Shown piece after piece: positions 47,290-60,429 of a DNA stretch of 64,000 bases. Both the position numbers and the translations under genes were made by a program. The stretch spans positions 14,176,501 through 14,240,500 of the forward strand of contig CM038469.1 in the NCBI GenBank assembly GCA_021464415.1, written 5' to 3'. Numbering within the stretch: the first letter of the stretch is position 1; every line of letters starts with the position of its first letter. This DNA is from Lonicera japonica. Lineage: Eukaryota > Streptophyta > Magnoliopsida > Dipsacales > Caprifoliaceae. Under the pieces are notes generated by a model that ran no database searches, was not told the origin of the DNA, and saw only the letters and a program-made list of their open reading frames with translations.

Positions 47290-47490
47290 TAAAGCTTTGC
47301 ATTTATTATGAATGTCCTATTATAATGATATAGCTAAAAGACATAATTGTACACTTGTGGATATAGTTAGGATTGTGAAGTAATTCATACCTATAATGAT
47401 ATGAATTTTTTTCTTAGAACTGCTATATATGTTTTGAACATAGTTCCTAGCAAAGCCATTTTAATAACCCAATTGAATTGTGAATAGAAA
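47290..47490 (+). pseudogene. Copia integrase relic
   Basis: Plus-strand translation shows IAKRHNCTLVDIVRIVK, a stop, then FFLRTAIYVLNIVPSKAI. This matches the Copia integrase block normally reading AERRNRTLLDMVRSM ... A.Y.LNRVPSK. Stops occur at several positions. Just downstream, ELWNRKGTLF echoes the usual 'PYELW.GRKP'. Confidence 0.7.
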
Positions 47491-49417
47491 AGGAACTTTG
47501 TTTAAGACACTAATAAGTTTAAGGTCAACCCAGCAGAACAAAGATTTTATAATTCATATGACTGAAAATGGATTTTCAAAAATTCAATACGTATAATTTT
47601 TACTTTCCTACCTATAATTAAATAATTGTATAATTAGAAATGTTAGATTTTTTTTAAGAGGGTGAAATAAGTGGGAGTAATTTAAGTTAATGTAGCGATT
47701 CAAAAGTTAGGGTGGAAGATCTTTTAATCATAACTTTTGAATAAAATAGTTGTTTATATTTCGTTATTGGATGATTAAATAACAATGAACAACCGAATGA
47801 CCACCAACTCCATGATGAAGTTTTCACCATTAAAGGGTAACCACATAGGATAACATTGAAATGATTTCAAAGTAAAAGTAAATATGTTATTCATAATGGT
47901 TATGTGGTTTATTTACAAGAATCTGAATTAAGATCCGGTTACTTATGTATCAAGTATTTAGTATTAACGATTTTATTAAGCGGATTAATGTCACTGAAGA
48001 AAAGTTGGGTATTTTGGAACATAATGTTGATGTCTAGAAAGTCATTGAATTGCTAAAGCATACAATCAAATTGTGTGTAAAGGGTCTTTAAGACCGAACA
48101 CAACTTTATCAGTATTATCAAGCGACATAAAGTTATGACTTAGTTCCAAATATTTTACTTAGAAAGTAGGCATTAATTATAAAGGATTCTTCTAGAATGT
48201 TTTATGAAGGATTACCCTTATAATCATTATTGCATTAGAAATCCATTAAAACTTTTTTGAAATGGAGTTTAGTAAATGAAGTATATATAATACAGTTGTA
48301 ATATACATTAGAAATATACAAATGCGGTCTGAAAACTTAAGAAGCCAACTTACATATTTTCAAAGTTAATCTCCACAATGGAATCTTAAGTCTACTGATA
48401 TCATTGTTTCCTTTGGTTTTAAATTAAAGTCTTTTTAATTATCATGTATACCATAAGATTAGTAGGAGTAAACTTATTTATGATTATATAAGTTGACGTT
48501 ATTTGGCTTGCTAGTAGTAAATTTGTTTTGTTGCACGAGATTAAATGTTTTCATTTATAAGAACTTTGAGATAAAATATGTTAAGACTTCCACGTGATAG
48601 GAATATAATAATATTCCGTAATTGTTAGGTTGTCTTATAATTAAGTAAAAACTCAAAAGTTCAATAAATGAATGTTTGAGGATAAAGGAATATTCAGCTA
48701 CTAGAAAATATGGAGGTTGAATTTTGTAGCTTGCTTTGAGGCTACAAATCATGATTAATGATTGTGAAACTTTATTTTAGGACTTGGATTATTTCTAAGC
48801 CATTGAAATTAATTATGACAGTGTCATAACTGTCTTCTTTTGTAAAGAGGATATGTATTATTATAATGTTAAACATAATTGAAATACCTTATCCAAAAGA
48901 AAGATATTCACAAACCGCTATTATCAATTAAAGAAGTATATAACTTATGAATAATTTTTCATTGGTAATGGCTATCTTAAAGATATTTAAAGAGCATGCC
49001 TAAAGAACGAGTCTTAAGAATAGTCAATGGTGACTGTTACTTGTGAATTGTTATATACTTTTGACATGAGAAATAATTGAGCTCATTGAAAGTGTTTCTG
49101 ATTTTAATTTTCTGTTAATTTATATACATACATGTATTATGAAGAATGAATTGTAACAGGAAAAGTCTTTGATAAGACAATTATTGGACCATTAAGTATA
49201 ATTCTCGTTTATAGACCGTATTAGATAAATTATTAAGTGTTGTAGTACATGGAAGGGAGTATGTCGTCTTATTAACGTATAACTTCCATGACTCTCACTA
49301 ATAGTTTATTTAATATAGTATTTATGATAACCGTATTACTGAGACTGTCAATTTCGTATATTGTGCACATAATGATTTTTTATTTAAATCACTAATTCTA
49401 TAGGCCAAGTGGAAGAA

Positions 49418-49980
49418 TGTAAGAATTAATTATTTAATTCTTGTGTGGCCCACATAATTAGCTTATTTTATTTAGTGATTTATTAAGATAATAAATAAAT
49501 AATGAGATAGTGGTAAAGTTTTGAATTATACGGTTTAGTGAGAATAACAACCTATTAATTATTTGGGATATAGATCTCTATTAGTTAGAGATTAACAATA
49601 ATTATCTCTAATTAGTTAGAGATAACTCCACTAACCCACTTTGATGGAAAGTGGGACTTACAGATAGGTACGTGAGGAATTGGGTCCTCTCCCTGCATAT
49701 AATTATACGTAACATTCCATCCTTTACGTATTCTAAAATTACGATACAACACATAAGTATATAGGCCAAGGGAGAGAAACCTGTTCCTAGTGTTTTGAAT
49801 TTTGCCATCGATATTTTCATCAATTTTGACATGGCCATGGACCGAAGTCAGTAAATCTTTCCAATTATATATACTCACATATAATTATGTTAGTTCAAGA
49901 TCCGTATGTTGATTTGTATAGATGCATGAATGTCATCCGCAATTATATTTATTTAAAGATCTATGCAAAATTAATTTACA
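49418..49980 (+). repeat. 3' LTR of the Copia element
   Basis: 563 bp, preceded by GGCCAAGTGGAAGAA (polypurine tract) and followed by TSD ATTTT. Matches 42677-43238 with about 6% differences counted by eye, mostly transitions. Confidence 0.9.
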
Positions 49981-49985
49981 ATTTT

Positions 49986-51235
49986 GTTCTAGTATATGAT
50001 CACAATATTTTTGACTATCTGATTACATAAGTTTTTTGTTTGTGTAAAATAGTTTTTCAAAACATAGATGGTGTATATAAATATACATATTTTTATTTAT
50101 GTATATTTATTTTTTATATGTATTTATGATAAATAATAAAATATTGTTTGCCTTTATTAATGTGTTTGTTTTTTCAATTATTTTTGTGTAGGTATGTTTG
50201 TTTTCAAATTGTGGATAAAATAAGAGATAAGATCAATCAAATCTCACAATGTGAATGTGAAAATTCAATTTATTTCTTGGCTGAGCAGAGAATTAAGAGG
50301 GGTTTTAGACGGGCAAAGTGAAAAATTATTCCAGCAACTCTTTCGACTATCGTACTTTGTATATATGACTTAAAATAATGAATACTTTTTAAATTTGTGT
50401 GAATAATTTGTATGACGGGCTTATGACCAAAGTTATTATTCTTTTGACATCTATTTTTGTGTTTTGTTTAAACTATTTGACAACCTAAATACATTTTGTA
50501 TTGACAAATTTTTGATTTATATATTTAAGCACAAAAACTATTGTTTACAAATAAATACTTTTACTTAAAGTTTGATACAAACACTATTATAAGCATGTGT
50601 AATACAATTACAATTTGTTATATTCATTAGTGCACATGTATAATATACGTTACAACAATTTTATTTAATTTTCTCCACATAAAACTTATATCCTTTTGAG
50701 TTTTTTTTTTTGGGGATTTTTTCTTAAAAAGAAAGAAAGAAATTCATATGAATACAAACTCTAATATTGCAATCAATAGAATTTATAGGTACAGCTAGAA
50801 GTGGATAAACCCCCCCTCATGAGAACATTTTTTAAGAAAAACCCAATAAATAATATTTTTCAGAAATAAGAGCTTGTTTTTAAAATTTATTGCACAATCT
50901 CCTTGTTTATAAATTGTGTTTTAAAATAAGGACTTTGGCTAAAATTGTGTTTTGTGTAAACTTACCTTTGCGGTAAAAAAAAAATAAAATTAATGCAAAT
51001 TTGTTTTGCATTTTGTGATTTTATTTTTAACTTGTATATATTTATGTGTCACTCAAGTAAACTTAAAGTAATTTTAAATAAACCCCAATATGTAGTTGTC
51101 GGAAAAAATAATACAAGTATACATACCTGTATACGCAGCGGATTTAATATGGTCTTGTGCAATTGGTCTTATGATACTCACTTTGTGTAGCGTTATGCGA
51201 ATGACTACCACTGTGCCCACAGCTTCAGATACTCC
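49986..51235. other. AT-rich intergenic DNA
   Basis: No gene or element was recognised. A 10-12-bp T run and a GAAA tract lie near 50700-50740. A short open frame at 50993-51190 has no domain. Confidence 0.4.
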
Positions 51236-51239
51236 CTGC

Positions 51240-52365
51240 TAGAAACCCTAGAACGTGCGTAGAAAAGAGATGACGGCTACCTTTTTCTTCTGTTTATTGT
51301 GTGTTGTTTTATTTAAGCCTCAAGACCTAAATATATATGTATTAGGGTTAAAAAGAGGTGTAAACCTTAAAGCCCACTATGGGTGTCCTTGTTGGGCTAA
51401 CCTAACAGGCCCAAAACCCAACAGTGGTAATGTTGATGACGGAGAATTTTGGTTCGATGAAGTCAATGGTTAAATATCCTTTGTGGAAGCCACGCCGGCA
51501 GATGTCTAAGGCCCCAATAACACCTAGCAGACTTGCGTAGAAGATACGTAGGGATAGTGGTCCCCTGCCAATGTTTTCAAAAATCTCATAAAGGTCGTTG
51601 AACAAGATCTTAGGGCTACCAAGAGGTTTGGGGGACCTATCACGTGGCGACGAGGCGGAACAGGTGGACACTTTAGTTTTGTTAGACAACAAAACTCGCT
51701 AATTGATAGCAGGACACCATGCTAGCATTAAATGCTATTCAACCACCATGATAAGGTGATTGAAGTCAAGATCAAGCAAAACTCAAGTGCAAAGCGTGGG
51801 CCTTACCCACTATTGCAGAAAATTACATACGACTACAGTCCTGGTTCTATGGGATGGAATAAACAAAAAGCCTCATGTATATATATAAGATATTTACTTC
51901 TAATAAAAGGGTGACATTTGATTGAACTCAAAAAATGGAGTATAATAACTCAAGAACATTTAGCAGGCAAGTCTGTAGGGAATATTTAATTAAGCATTCA
52001 TTACCCATAATCTCTGTATTCACTATAGGCTAAATACTTATACAAATTAGTTAAGTGATTATATTTGTTTTTCACTCGTAACATTATTATAATAAAAAGG
52101 CTCCTCTTGGTTCTGAGCTTATTTAATACGGGTGGAGTAAGACCCCCAACAGGGTTGAACCACCTTTATACATCCTATGATGTGGTTGTCCGTCTAAAAA
52201 ATATCCGTGTCATGACTCATGTAGGCCAAAACGATATCAAATCAAACTAAATGAAAGGTTAAAAGAGACGTCGACGAAGAGACAAGTAAATAAGTTTATT
52301 GAAATTTACATACCATCATGTAGCGTCGTTTTGTGGGAAAATTTTGTTTTTGTTTTTGTTCATGA
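51240..52365 (+). mobile_element. Probable 5' LTR/leader region of the Tat-like gypsy element
   Basis: This segment precedes the nested gypsy element whose other flank (56372 onward) leads into Tat-like gag. It has a TATA-like GTATATATATAAGATA (about 51876), a possible processing region, and a block GGGTGGAGTAAGACCCCCAA (about 52131) of a kind frequent in plant LTRs. No second LTR is within the window, so boundaries are unknown. The minus-strand frame at 51402-51692 has no recognised domain. Confidence 0.35.
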
Positions 52366-53125
52366 TGATGCGATCCCGATCTTTTTTCCTAAACAGGCTA
52401 ATGGATTATTGACCCGTAGTATATAAACAGACTAGAACCTTAGAATTCATCGAAAGATGGAAGGCGAAAATCTCAACCCAGCGCTTAAAGAGGTGTGAAC
52501 CTTGGTATGATCGAAGATGCTACAATTGATTGTAAATGATCAATTGATAAGTCAAGAACAATTGGATTAATCATTCAACATGTTCTTCAAGAACACAGAG
52601 AGAAAGCTCTCAATATTATTAATCTTCAAAACTTCTTTCTAATACAATGAAAAGAACTCTTTTAAATAAGAGAAACAAAGCAATAAAATCCTATTATAAT
52701 AAAGAAACTAATTCTACTTAAAAAAGGAAAATAATAACTCTTAAAATATTCCTAATACAATAAGGAAAATAATAATAAATAATAAGGAAACTTATTCAAA
52801 AAGGAAACTACTAATCTAATTCATAATTGAATAATGAGACTCAAGAAACCCTATTAATTTGAAAACAACTTAAATTAATATCTTCTAGATTATTCCAATG
52901 GCCTCCTTACGGTTTTAACCTCTTGACTTCCACGCCCAATCTTTGGGAACCCCATGGAATGCATAATCATCGTTTAAGCTTCTTGCATCAAGCATGTGAA
53001 ATTCTATAGAATTCCTTTTAAATTTTCACGCTCTATCCTTGTAATTCATCATGTGTGGATCATCATTTAGAATGCCATGAACCACCATGGTTGAATAGAA
53101 ATTAGAGCTAAGCCGGATCATATCA
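52366..53125 (-). repeat. 3' LTR of the internally deleted gypsy element
   Basis: 760 bp. Near-identical to 55614-56371, with scattered substitutions and small indels; shares CTCTTTAAATA-type and GATTGTGAATGATCAATTGA-type blocks. Confidence 0.88.
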
Positions 53126-53343
53126 TACCCCTCTTCTTCAAGATGATTCGTTTTCAAATCTTGGCTAAGCATTGCTTAATTCAATTCGCATCTTCCAATT
53201 TGCTACTTGGCCTTCTTTGACAAACGGAATTCATTGAACTTGAGGCCATGCTTTAACTTGATCATAGTCTCATTCATGCCAAGGGTGCACTTCTTGAGGT
53301 TAGCGGTTAGCGCATCAAAACTCATCATAAGAAATTTATCATT

Positions 53344-53652
53344 CTAACTAATCGATAAGTAACAATTCAAACTATTATTGCTACGTGACAGTGTGGCATT
53401 CCAATGATTAAAGCCTTTCAAAACAATTTTTCCCAAGAATGGCTCAGAAATTTGATTCTTTAAACTCACAAAAGCATTACTCAAATTTAAAAAGTTAGTT
53501 ACCCATTCAAACAATCCACGCTCAATTTCGAATCCCATAAGCTTCCTTGGGAAACAACTTTCCAATTCAAGCTCATCAACACTTTGCACTAAAACTTGTT
53601 GTTCATGTTCCAACTCAATTCTTTCGTGGTGTTGAGCTTTGATTTCCTGCAA
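53344..53652 (-). pseudogene. Uncharacterised open frame in the gypsy interior
   Basis: 102 codons. Contains a Glu-rich helical start (HHERIELEHEQQVLVQSVDELELESC) cut here to its visible theme: acidic, Gln-rich, likely coiled. It follows the protease segment at the position where RT should be, and no RT motif is present. Could be a degenerate linker or a captured fragment. Confidence 0.3.
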
Positions 53653-53914
53653 TGGAGTAAAATAGAAATATGCAAATCCGAATTAAGTTTGTTAGTATTT
53701 AAAAATACTTCCCCACTCATTTTTGCACAATAATTCTTTTGTCTCCCCTTAAACTCATTCTTACTAGAGACCATTAATATTTTTTTTCTCTCTATTTTAC
53801 CTCAACCTCTCTCTTGTCATTACTCTTTTTTATTTTGCTTTCTCCCTCTTTCTTTTCATTTTCGTTCTCTTCCCTTTCCACTCCTTCACCATTCTTCTCT
53901 TGTTTTTGATCATT

Positions 53915-54668
53915 CTCTTTTTTTTTTATCATTCTCCTTTTGTAACTTTATTTGATCTTCATGAGATTGCTTTGGTGGCAATGGAACAAGAGTAACGATT
54001 CTCTCATTCATCTTGAAAGAGTACTTATTGGAAACGCCATTGTAATTGACTTGCCTATCAAGCCGCCATTGTCGACCCAAAATCATTTGGCCGGCTTACA
54101 TTGGAACCACATCGTATATAACTTCATCCTTGTACTTCCCAATGCTAAGAGAAATAAGCACTTACTCGTTCACCCTTATCACTCCATTATCATTCAACCA
54201 TTGCAACTTATAAGGACACGAGTGCTTGAACGTAGGCAGATTCAACTTCTCAATCATTGTTGTGCTAGCAAAGTTTGTGTACACTCCCCCATCAATTATC
54301 AAACTACACACATTCTCTTGCACGAGGCATCTAGTTCGAAATACATTCGCTCGCATGCTTGGGTCACCACATTCAGCTAGCAATTCACCTTCTACGACAT
54401 GCTCTTCAATCTGGTTTGGCACAAAACTTCCCCTCCTCTTAAACTGCTCATAAGTTTTGGCAAATAATTCCTCAAACTTAGAACAATACTCATCATCAAA
54501 CAAGGAAGCCTTTTTCATGCTATTACCCAAATTTTGTTTTTTCCTTCCCCTATTAGGAGTTTCATTTAACCGCTTGCGTCGTTTAATTTTTAGATTTCTT
54601 AGTCGTGCGCTATCCCTTTTAAACTCCTCATCACGCCAACTTTGCTCAAAATTAAAGTAACTTGACAT
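53915..54668 (-). pseudogene. Gypsy gag tail and aspartic protease relic
   Basis: From 54668 an open frame with a basic stretch (KIKRRKRLNETPNRGRKKQ) leads into the protease: RCLVQENVCSLIIDGGVYTN holds the active-site loop (DGG in place of D(S/T)G), then MIEKLNLPT and YKLQWLNDNG. A stop follows near 54162. Similarity resumes as LSIGKYKDEV, YDVVPM, a stop, then MILGRQWRLDRQV, the usual LLGRPWQ(F/Y)D motif. It is inactivated by at least two stops. Confidence 0.75.
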
Positions 54669-55613
54669 TCTAGTTGCAAAACAAAGATTAGTGCAATAAA
54701 TAGAAATAAAATTCTCTCACTGCGCTCCCTTACATGTTTCGCTCAAAATAATATCACTCAATTTTTTTTCCTCTCGTGTTTATTACACAAATAATGATAT
54801 ACTCACAATTTTTCTCTTTGGAACTTTTAAAACAAGTTGAATAATATGAATATATTGCAAGTCCACAACAACCAATCGCATACCCAACAATTAGATTGCG
54901 CGCTTTCACAATGTAATACTAAGGACTCAAAGAAACTAATTTCTAACAATATTAAAAGCCAAACAAATTTCTAGAATTGCTAGAGTATACAAGTAGAATT
55001 TTAAGGAACAATCAAGCAACAACTTTTAGTTGATAAAGCAATTCAAAGTTTCTATGGATATCTAGAATCCCAAGTAAAACAGATTTATATAAAACGCAAA
55101 ATAGGAATCCCAACTAGAATAAAAATGCAACAAGGATCAACATACCCAAATGATTGAATATTATTTGGACTTTTATAGGGTTCAATGGGAATCCTCAATC
55201 TCAACAATAGAGCACAAATTCGCAGTAATCAAAATGCTATTCGATGAAGGATAAAAAAACCTAGGGTTTTCGCTTCAACATTCAAACTTTAATGTATTCT
55301 AATTCGAAACAACTCACCACATACAAATTTTTTTTCTAAGGTTTTCCTCAAGCAATTTTCAGAATTCCTTTTTCTTTTCAAGAAATCACTGTTCATGCGG
55401 TACTGTTCATGCGATTACTGTTCAGCAGCACTTTTCATGCGCACTGTTTACGATTACTGTTCACACCACTGTTTATTTTTTTTAAACCCTAACATAAATT
55501 TGGAATAAGATTCACAAGAATAAAGATTTAGGGTTTCAAGAATCTACTACGAAATTGAAATAACAAGGAACTAAAGATAGAAAACCTGGATAAAAAAGTT
55601 TCTCTGATACCAA

Positions 55614-56371
55614 TGATGCGATCTTGGATCGTTTTTCCTAGCGAGGCTAATGAATAGTCTATAAACATACTAGAACCTTGGAATTCGTCGAAAGATGAAA
55701 GACAAAAACCTTTACCGAATGCTTAAAGAAGCGTGAACCTTGGTATGATCGAAGATGCCACAATTGATTGTGAATGATTAATTGATAAGTCAAGATCAAT
55801 TGAATTAATCATTTAACATGTTCAACATGTTCTTCAAGAACACAAAGATAAAGCTTTCAATATTATTAATCTTCAAAACTTCTTTCTAATACAATGAAAA
55901 GAACTCCTTTAAATAGGAGAAACAAAGCAATATAATCCTATTACAATAAGGAAACTAATTCTACTTAAAAAAGGAAAATAATAACTCCTAAAACATTCCT
56001 AATACAATAAAGAAAAAAATAATAAATAGTAAGGAAACTTATTCAAAAAGAAAACTACTAATCTAATTCCTAATTGAATAATGAGACTTAAGAAGCCCTA
56101 TTAATTTGAAAACAACTTAAATTAATATCTTATAGATTATTCCAATGGCCTCCTTGCGGTTTTAACCTCTTGAACTTCCACGCCCAATCTTTAGGAACCC
56201 CGTGAAATGCAATCATCGTTTAAGCTTCTTGCATCAAGCATGTGAAATTATATGGAATTCCTTTTGAATTTTCATGCTCTATCCTTGTAATTCATCATGT
56301 GTGGATCATCATTTAAAATGCCATGAACCACCATGGTTGAATAGAAATTAGAGCTAAGTCGGATCATATCA
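55614..56371 (-). repeat. 5' LTR of the internally deleted gypsy element
   Basis: 758 bp, adjoining the PBS at its inner end. Downstream of the PBS (minus strand) is a leader with GAACAGT repeated five or so times (55388-55475). Confidence 0.88.
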
Positions 56372-57066
56372 GGTCATCCTCCCAAGAGGAGACTTATTGG
56401 TGAGAGGCTTCAGGTCTGATAGTCAAGAGGATGGTCATTGTATCCTCTGAAGGCACTAGGATAGAACCCAAGGTTGCAAAGCTGAAGGAAAAAACAACAT
56501 GCACTTTAGAAAAAATAAAAAGGTTGTTAAGAAGACTAAGGGCGGGCCGCGTGTTATCTGGCGGGGAAAACGATGATAAGAATGAAGGCAACTTCTCTTT
56601 AGGATCCATCGAACGTCCCTCTTACCAACATAATAGGAAATGGAGGTTGCCTAATCCTCAACATAAGATAGAATTTACTCTACCTCCTCATCCTCTAGCT
56701 CAACCAGATGGATGGGAAAAAAGAAAGGAAATAGGAAAACAAAAATAGAACAAATAAAATAAAAAGTTTCACGGCTATGCTCAGTAGGGAAATGATGATC
56801 CTATCATTCAAGAAAGAGGAATCGGATGGGAAAGCCCATGAAAGAAACATGAAATTAGGGGGGCCTATCTTGTTAAGAGTCTTTAAAATGAAGTCCAATC
56901 AGTCTCACTTCATACATGAGATAAGGGGTGTCAACAAAGTGCCAGACTAGCTAAGAAACTATTCGAGAGGAGGGAATGCAGGCATCACTCCCACCCCTAT
57001 AGAATAGATAGAAGTGATAGTCAAGATGGAGGTTATAAACTAAGTCAAAGAGACAATGAGGGCGAG

Positions 57067-58935
57067 TGATACCCCGTAATGTAATTAGTGTAAAGTAGAC
57101 ACATATTAATCTCGATTAAGTGAAATTTTTGAAGAGTTTAGAAATCTTGGTTGAGTATGGAATAAATTACAAAGTTGTAAAAGTTCAGGGTTAAAATAAT
57201 AAAGTTATGAAACTTCAGAGTTAAATGCCGTAATTAAGCCAAAACTTGAATTTTTTTCTTTACCATTGACTTGCCCCATTCCATTTTATCTTCAACCTTC
57301 TTCCATTTAAGCTTGGTTGCCGAGAGAGACAGTAAGAAAAATAAAAATAGGTTCGAAAGTTTACTTCTTATAAATTGGTCATTTAAACTCCGCCGAATCG
57401 AGTCGAGCCTTAAGGAAAAATTGTTCTATACGTCGAGTGCTACGTAACGGTATAATAATTTTAGAATTGTGCTGGTCAGGGTTTGGGTATCAACTCAAAT
57501 TTTATTCTTTGGAGCTAAATATTATGAGGTAGGGGTTTAATTATTTTTATAATTTATAAAGTCATGGGCATGTGATTTGAAGCAAGATATGCCATTATAC
57601 TTTATATATATATATATATGTTATTTGACATACATGAGATATCGCTTAGATGTATAAATGTTGTATATTTATGAAATTAATTAATTAATGAATTATATAC
57701 ATCAAGGAACATGTATAGAGATTTGTTGTAATTATATGGTATAAATTGTTTCAAATGTTAATTTGTTAGCATGTTATGCATATTGTGCATTATTATTGTG
57801 TCAATCGGATTCTTGGAGATCTCTCGTTAAGTTCGGACTATTCTTATGGCCTATTTTGTGGTCATATGTCTTATATCTATGGTGCCGAAAGCTTCTTATA
57901 TATTTTGTATCATTCTGGGACGTGATATAGTCCCGTGATAGATCCGATTATGATTGTTATTGTGGCCATTCGATGATGAAGGGAATATGTATTGACTAGT
58001 GCTTGCCGGTGTGAAAATAAGTAGGGTCGGTGCCACTAGGTTGAAAATCCCTATATGCTCGGGGGACGGCAATGAGCTCGGCTGTCTAGAGCCAGCGGTG
58101 AGTAGCCCAAAAATCTAGACTTCGAAAAAACACTTATGATTCTGTGATATGATATGGATGGAAATGTAGTCCAATTCTATTATGATATGATGATGATCCT
58201 TTATGGGCCGGATGATGTTATATCATAATTATCTTCGATTTATTCTCTAGGACGATCAGACCCGTTCTTATTCTTATGATTATGGTTCGGCCCAGCTTCA
58301 GTATCGCTTGGGGCGGTTATGCCCATTGTTATTATCATTATTATGATTCGATTCGGCCTCGGTATTCTCTTAGTATAATGGTTGACACAAGGGAGGCAAC
58401 CTGCATATGCACATGCATGCATTGTTTTATCGGTTGAGTCATGATTTATGATTAAATAGTTAATTACATTTTGTAAGTAATATTGCCTGTTATACCCCCT
58501 ACTGAGTTGTGAGCTCACCCCATTTTATGTAAACAAATTTAGGTATCTAGGAGACGGATAAGACATAAGAAGCGATTGGGTCGGGAATGAAGTAGATGAC
58601 CTTTGATACCGACTTATTTTTATTGTATAGGTGTGTGTATGGCAAGCCATGGCTAGCCTGAGTTGTTATTTACTTTGTAATACATGTTGACATGGTGTGC
58701 ATGCCTCTCGGATTCCATGTATGTGTATAGATGTATATTACACTCATATTTTATATTATCGCCCACATCAATACAACATGAGTATCAGGGTTGTTTATTT
58801 CAAGCTATGTGATTTTCTTGGATTTATTGTTTTATTATTTATTTTAGACTTACTTTAACTTGTCTAAGGTGGGTTAGTAACTCCCCATGTTTTAATTACA
58901 TGTGTTATCCTACTAATTAAGGCGGGAGTGTTACA
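57067..58935 (-). mobile_element. Solo LTR (~1.87 kb), minus orientation, in the Tat gag region
   Basis: On the minus strand it starts TGTAACACTCCCGCCTTAAT and ends GGGGTATCA. GGGCG/GGGCA occur at the two flanks (57060-57064, offset by 2 nt, and 58936-58940), a weak target duplication. It shares TAGTGCTTGCCGG, GAAAATAAGTA and TTGAAAATCCCTA with the inverse of the LTR at 61606-63580. No internal coding region. Confidence 0.75.
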
Positions 58936-58989
58936 GGGCAATAGGGGGAACCCCAAGCCATCACTATATGGCCAGGTTGATGATGGACT

Positions 58990-59790
58990 CAGAATCACCA
59001 TTGTCTCTGCAGGTTCAAGGCTGTATACTTTTAGCAAGATTCAAGCTCTTAACATTGCAATCGTTTGATGGTTCTAACGACCATGTAGATCATTTAGCAA
59101 CAGTGCTAAACCATTACAAAATTGGATGTGGTACAACCACTTGCCTCCCAACTCCATCCATGATTTTAAGAGTTTGGAACAAAGTTTGTCGCCCACTTCA
59201 TAGGAGGAAGAAAATTTTCCAAGCCTTCTGCTTATTTGTTCACCATCAAACAGAAGAATGGAGAAAGCCTGAAAAGTTACTACCACATGTTTAATCAAGA
59301 GATCTTGATGATAAACGACTTGAATGATGGGTAGCTGTGGCTGCCTTTCTTGAAGGGGTGAGCTCCCCATATTGCCTAAAGATGTTAGCAAGGGAAGTTC
59401 CCAGAACTATAATAGACTTATGAGAAGAACTAGAAAAGAAAATCAGGGCTAAAGAACTAATTAGAGGGAGAAATTTGTGTACCCTTTCAAGGTTAGCTCC
59501 TTCGTGGAAGGACAAGAAGGATGACACATTTCCCAACAATAAGGGGAAGAAAAAAAGAGCAAAGAAGATAAACAACCTAGAACTGAAGAGGAAGCCTCAA
59601 CAGTACATAAATTTGACTGCTTCCTTGGGGAAGATATTTGGACAGATTGATCAAGCAGAGCCCACCCATATTAAAAGGATGAAAAACCCAGAAAGAAAAA
59701 GGGACCCATCCAAGTACTGCTGATATCATAGAGCCATGGTCATGACACCGACCATTACTAAAAGTTAAAATATGAAATTGAGAAGCTTAT
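58990..59790 (+). pseudogene. Tat-like gag relic with degenerate zinc knuckle
   Basis: RFKLLTLQSFDGSNDHVDHL is the hallmark opening of the Tat-lineage gag core. Later ELEKKIRAKELI, KDKKDDTFPNNKGKKKR and near 59715 KYC..HRAMV..., a damaged knuckle (usually FC.(F/Y)H...GH.T..C), followed by EKLI.RG. Frame changes near 59150, 59290 and 59400 and a stop replacing part of the knuckle show it is dead. Confidence 0.75.
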
Positions 59791-60099
59791 TTAGAGGGGT
59801 TTACTTCGTCAATAAATGGGGATGAATAACAACAGGTCTCTGAAAGACGATGGAAATAAAGCCAAAGAGGAAATCCTTATAATAGAATGAGGATCATCCT
59901 TTAATAGTTCCAATAATAGGGCTTGAAAGGCTTTTGTCAGAAGGGAACGAATAAGCCATTCAGAAGTAGACATGCTTCATATTAGGCCAACTAAGTAGAT
60001 GAAAGTGCAATAGTTAGGTTTCACATTCACATGCAAAGACCTAAAAAATGTGGAAACCCTAGTGGTCACAACATTGGTGGAAAATCATAACATCCATTA

Positions 60100-60420
60100 A
60101 ATCTTTGTAAATACAGGTGTAACTTCTAACCTAATGTATTACAACACATTGAAAGCAATGGGCTTGACCTGGGATTACGTAGTAACCTTGAATAGCACAT
60201 TGGTCAAATTTTCTGGTGAAAGGGCCAGAGCCCTAATGGTCATTAAGCTCTCTATCATGTTGGGAACGTCTCCACAACAGGTCACTATAATGGCTGGATT
60301 TTTAGTGCTTGACAACTTTTGTACCTATAATGCCATCCCGGGGAGAGGGACCCTTAACTAAATTAAGTTTGTAACAAAGCAAAATCTAGGTGATACGTGT
60401 GTGGCTTTGTTGGATGGCTA
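60100..60420 (+). pseudogene. Tat-like aspartic protease relic
   Basis: VNTGVTSNLMYYNTLKAMGL corresponds to the protease start V(D/N).G(S/A)S.(D/N)L.(Y/F).....LGL. Then FSGERARALMVIKLSIMLGT and VLDNFCTYNAIPGRGTLN (usually YN.ILGR..L). The catalytic Asp is read as Asn (AAT), so it would be inactive even if expressed. The frame is open 60134-60361. Confidence 0.75.
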
Positions 60421-60429
60421 AAACATGTC

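Larger units (their letters stand above)
42677..49980 (+). mobile_element. Complete-ended Ty1/Copia LTR retrotransposon with decayed interior
   Basis: TSD ATTTT at 42672-42676 and 49981-49985. 5' LTR 42677-43238, 3' LTR 49418-49980; both start TGTAAGAATTAATTATTTAA and end TTACA. PBS TGGTATCAGAG (43241-43251) follows the 5' LTR after 2 nt. PPT-like AAGTGGAAGAA directly precedes the 3' LTR. By rough hand count the LTRs differ at 30-35 positions. Coding remains are on the plus strand: a protease-like WIDSG near 46555 and integrase near 47290-47480. Before them lies ~3 kb of AT-rich non-coding DNA with a recurring GGTAACCACCAAAGTGG motif and a nested fold-back MITE (44103-44493). No intact frame remains. 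Confidence 0.92.
52366..56371 (-). mobile_element. Internally deleted Ty3/gypsy element (gag-protease only)
   Basis: LTRs are 52366-53125 (3') and 55614-56371 (5'); on the minus strand both start TGATATGATCCG and end GATCGCATCA. PBS TGGTATCAGAG follows the 5' LTR directly (about 55603-55613), and PPT GAAGAAGAGGGG precedes the 3' LTR (about 53128-53139). The ~2.5-kb interior keeps a gag-like tail and aspartic protease but no RT, RNase H or integrase. Flanks show no matching 5-bp target duplication, so the element may be recombined. It splits the Tat-like element. Confidence 0.88.

Noticed and set aside
51402..51692. 96-codon minus-strand open frame
   Set aside because: No recognisable domain, in a region more likely to be retrotransposon LTR/leader.
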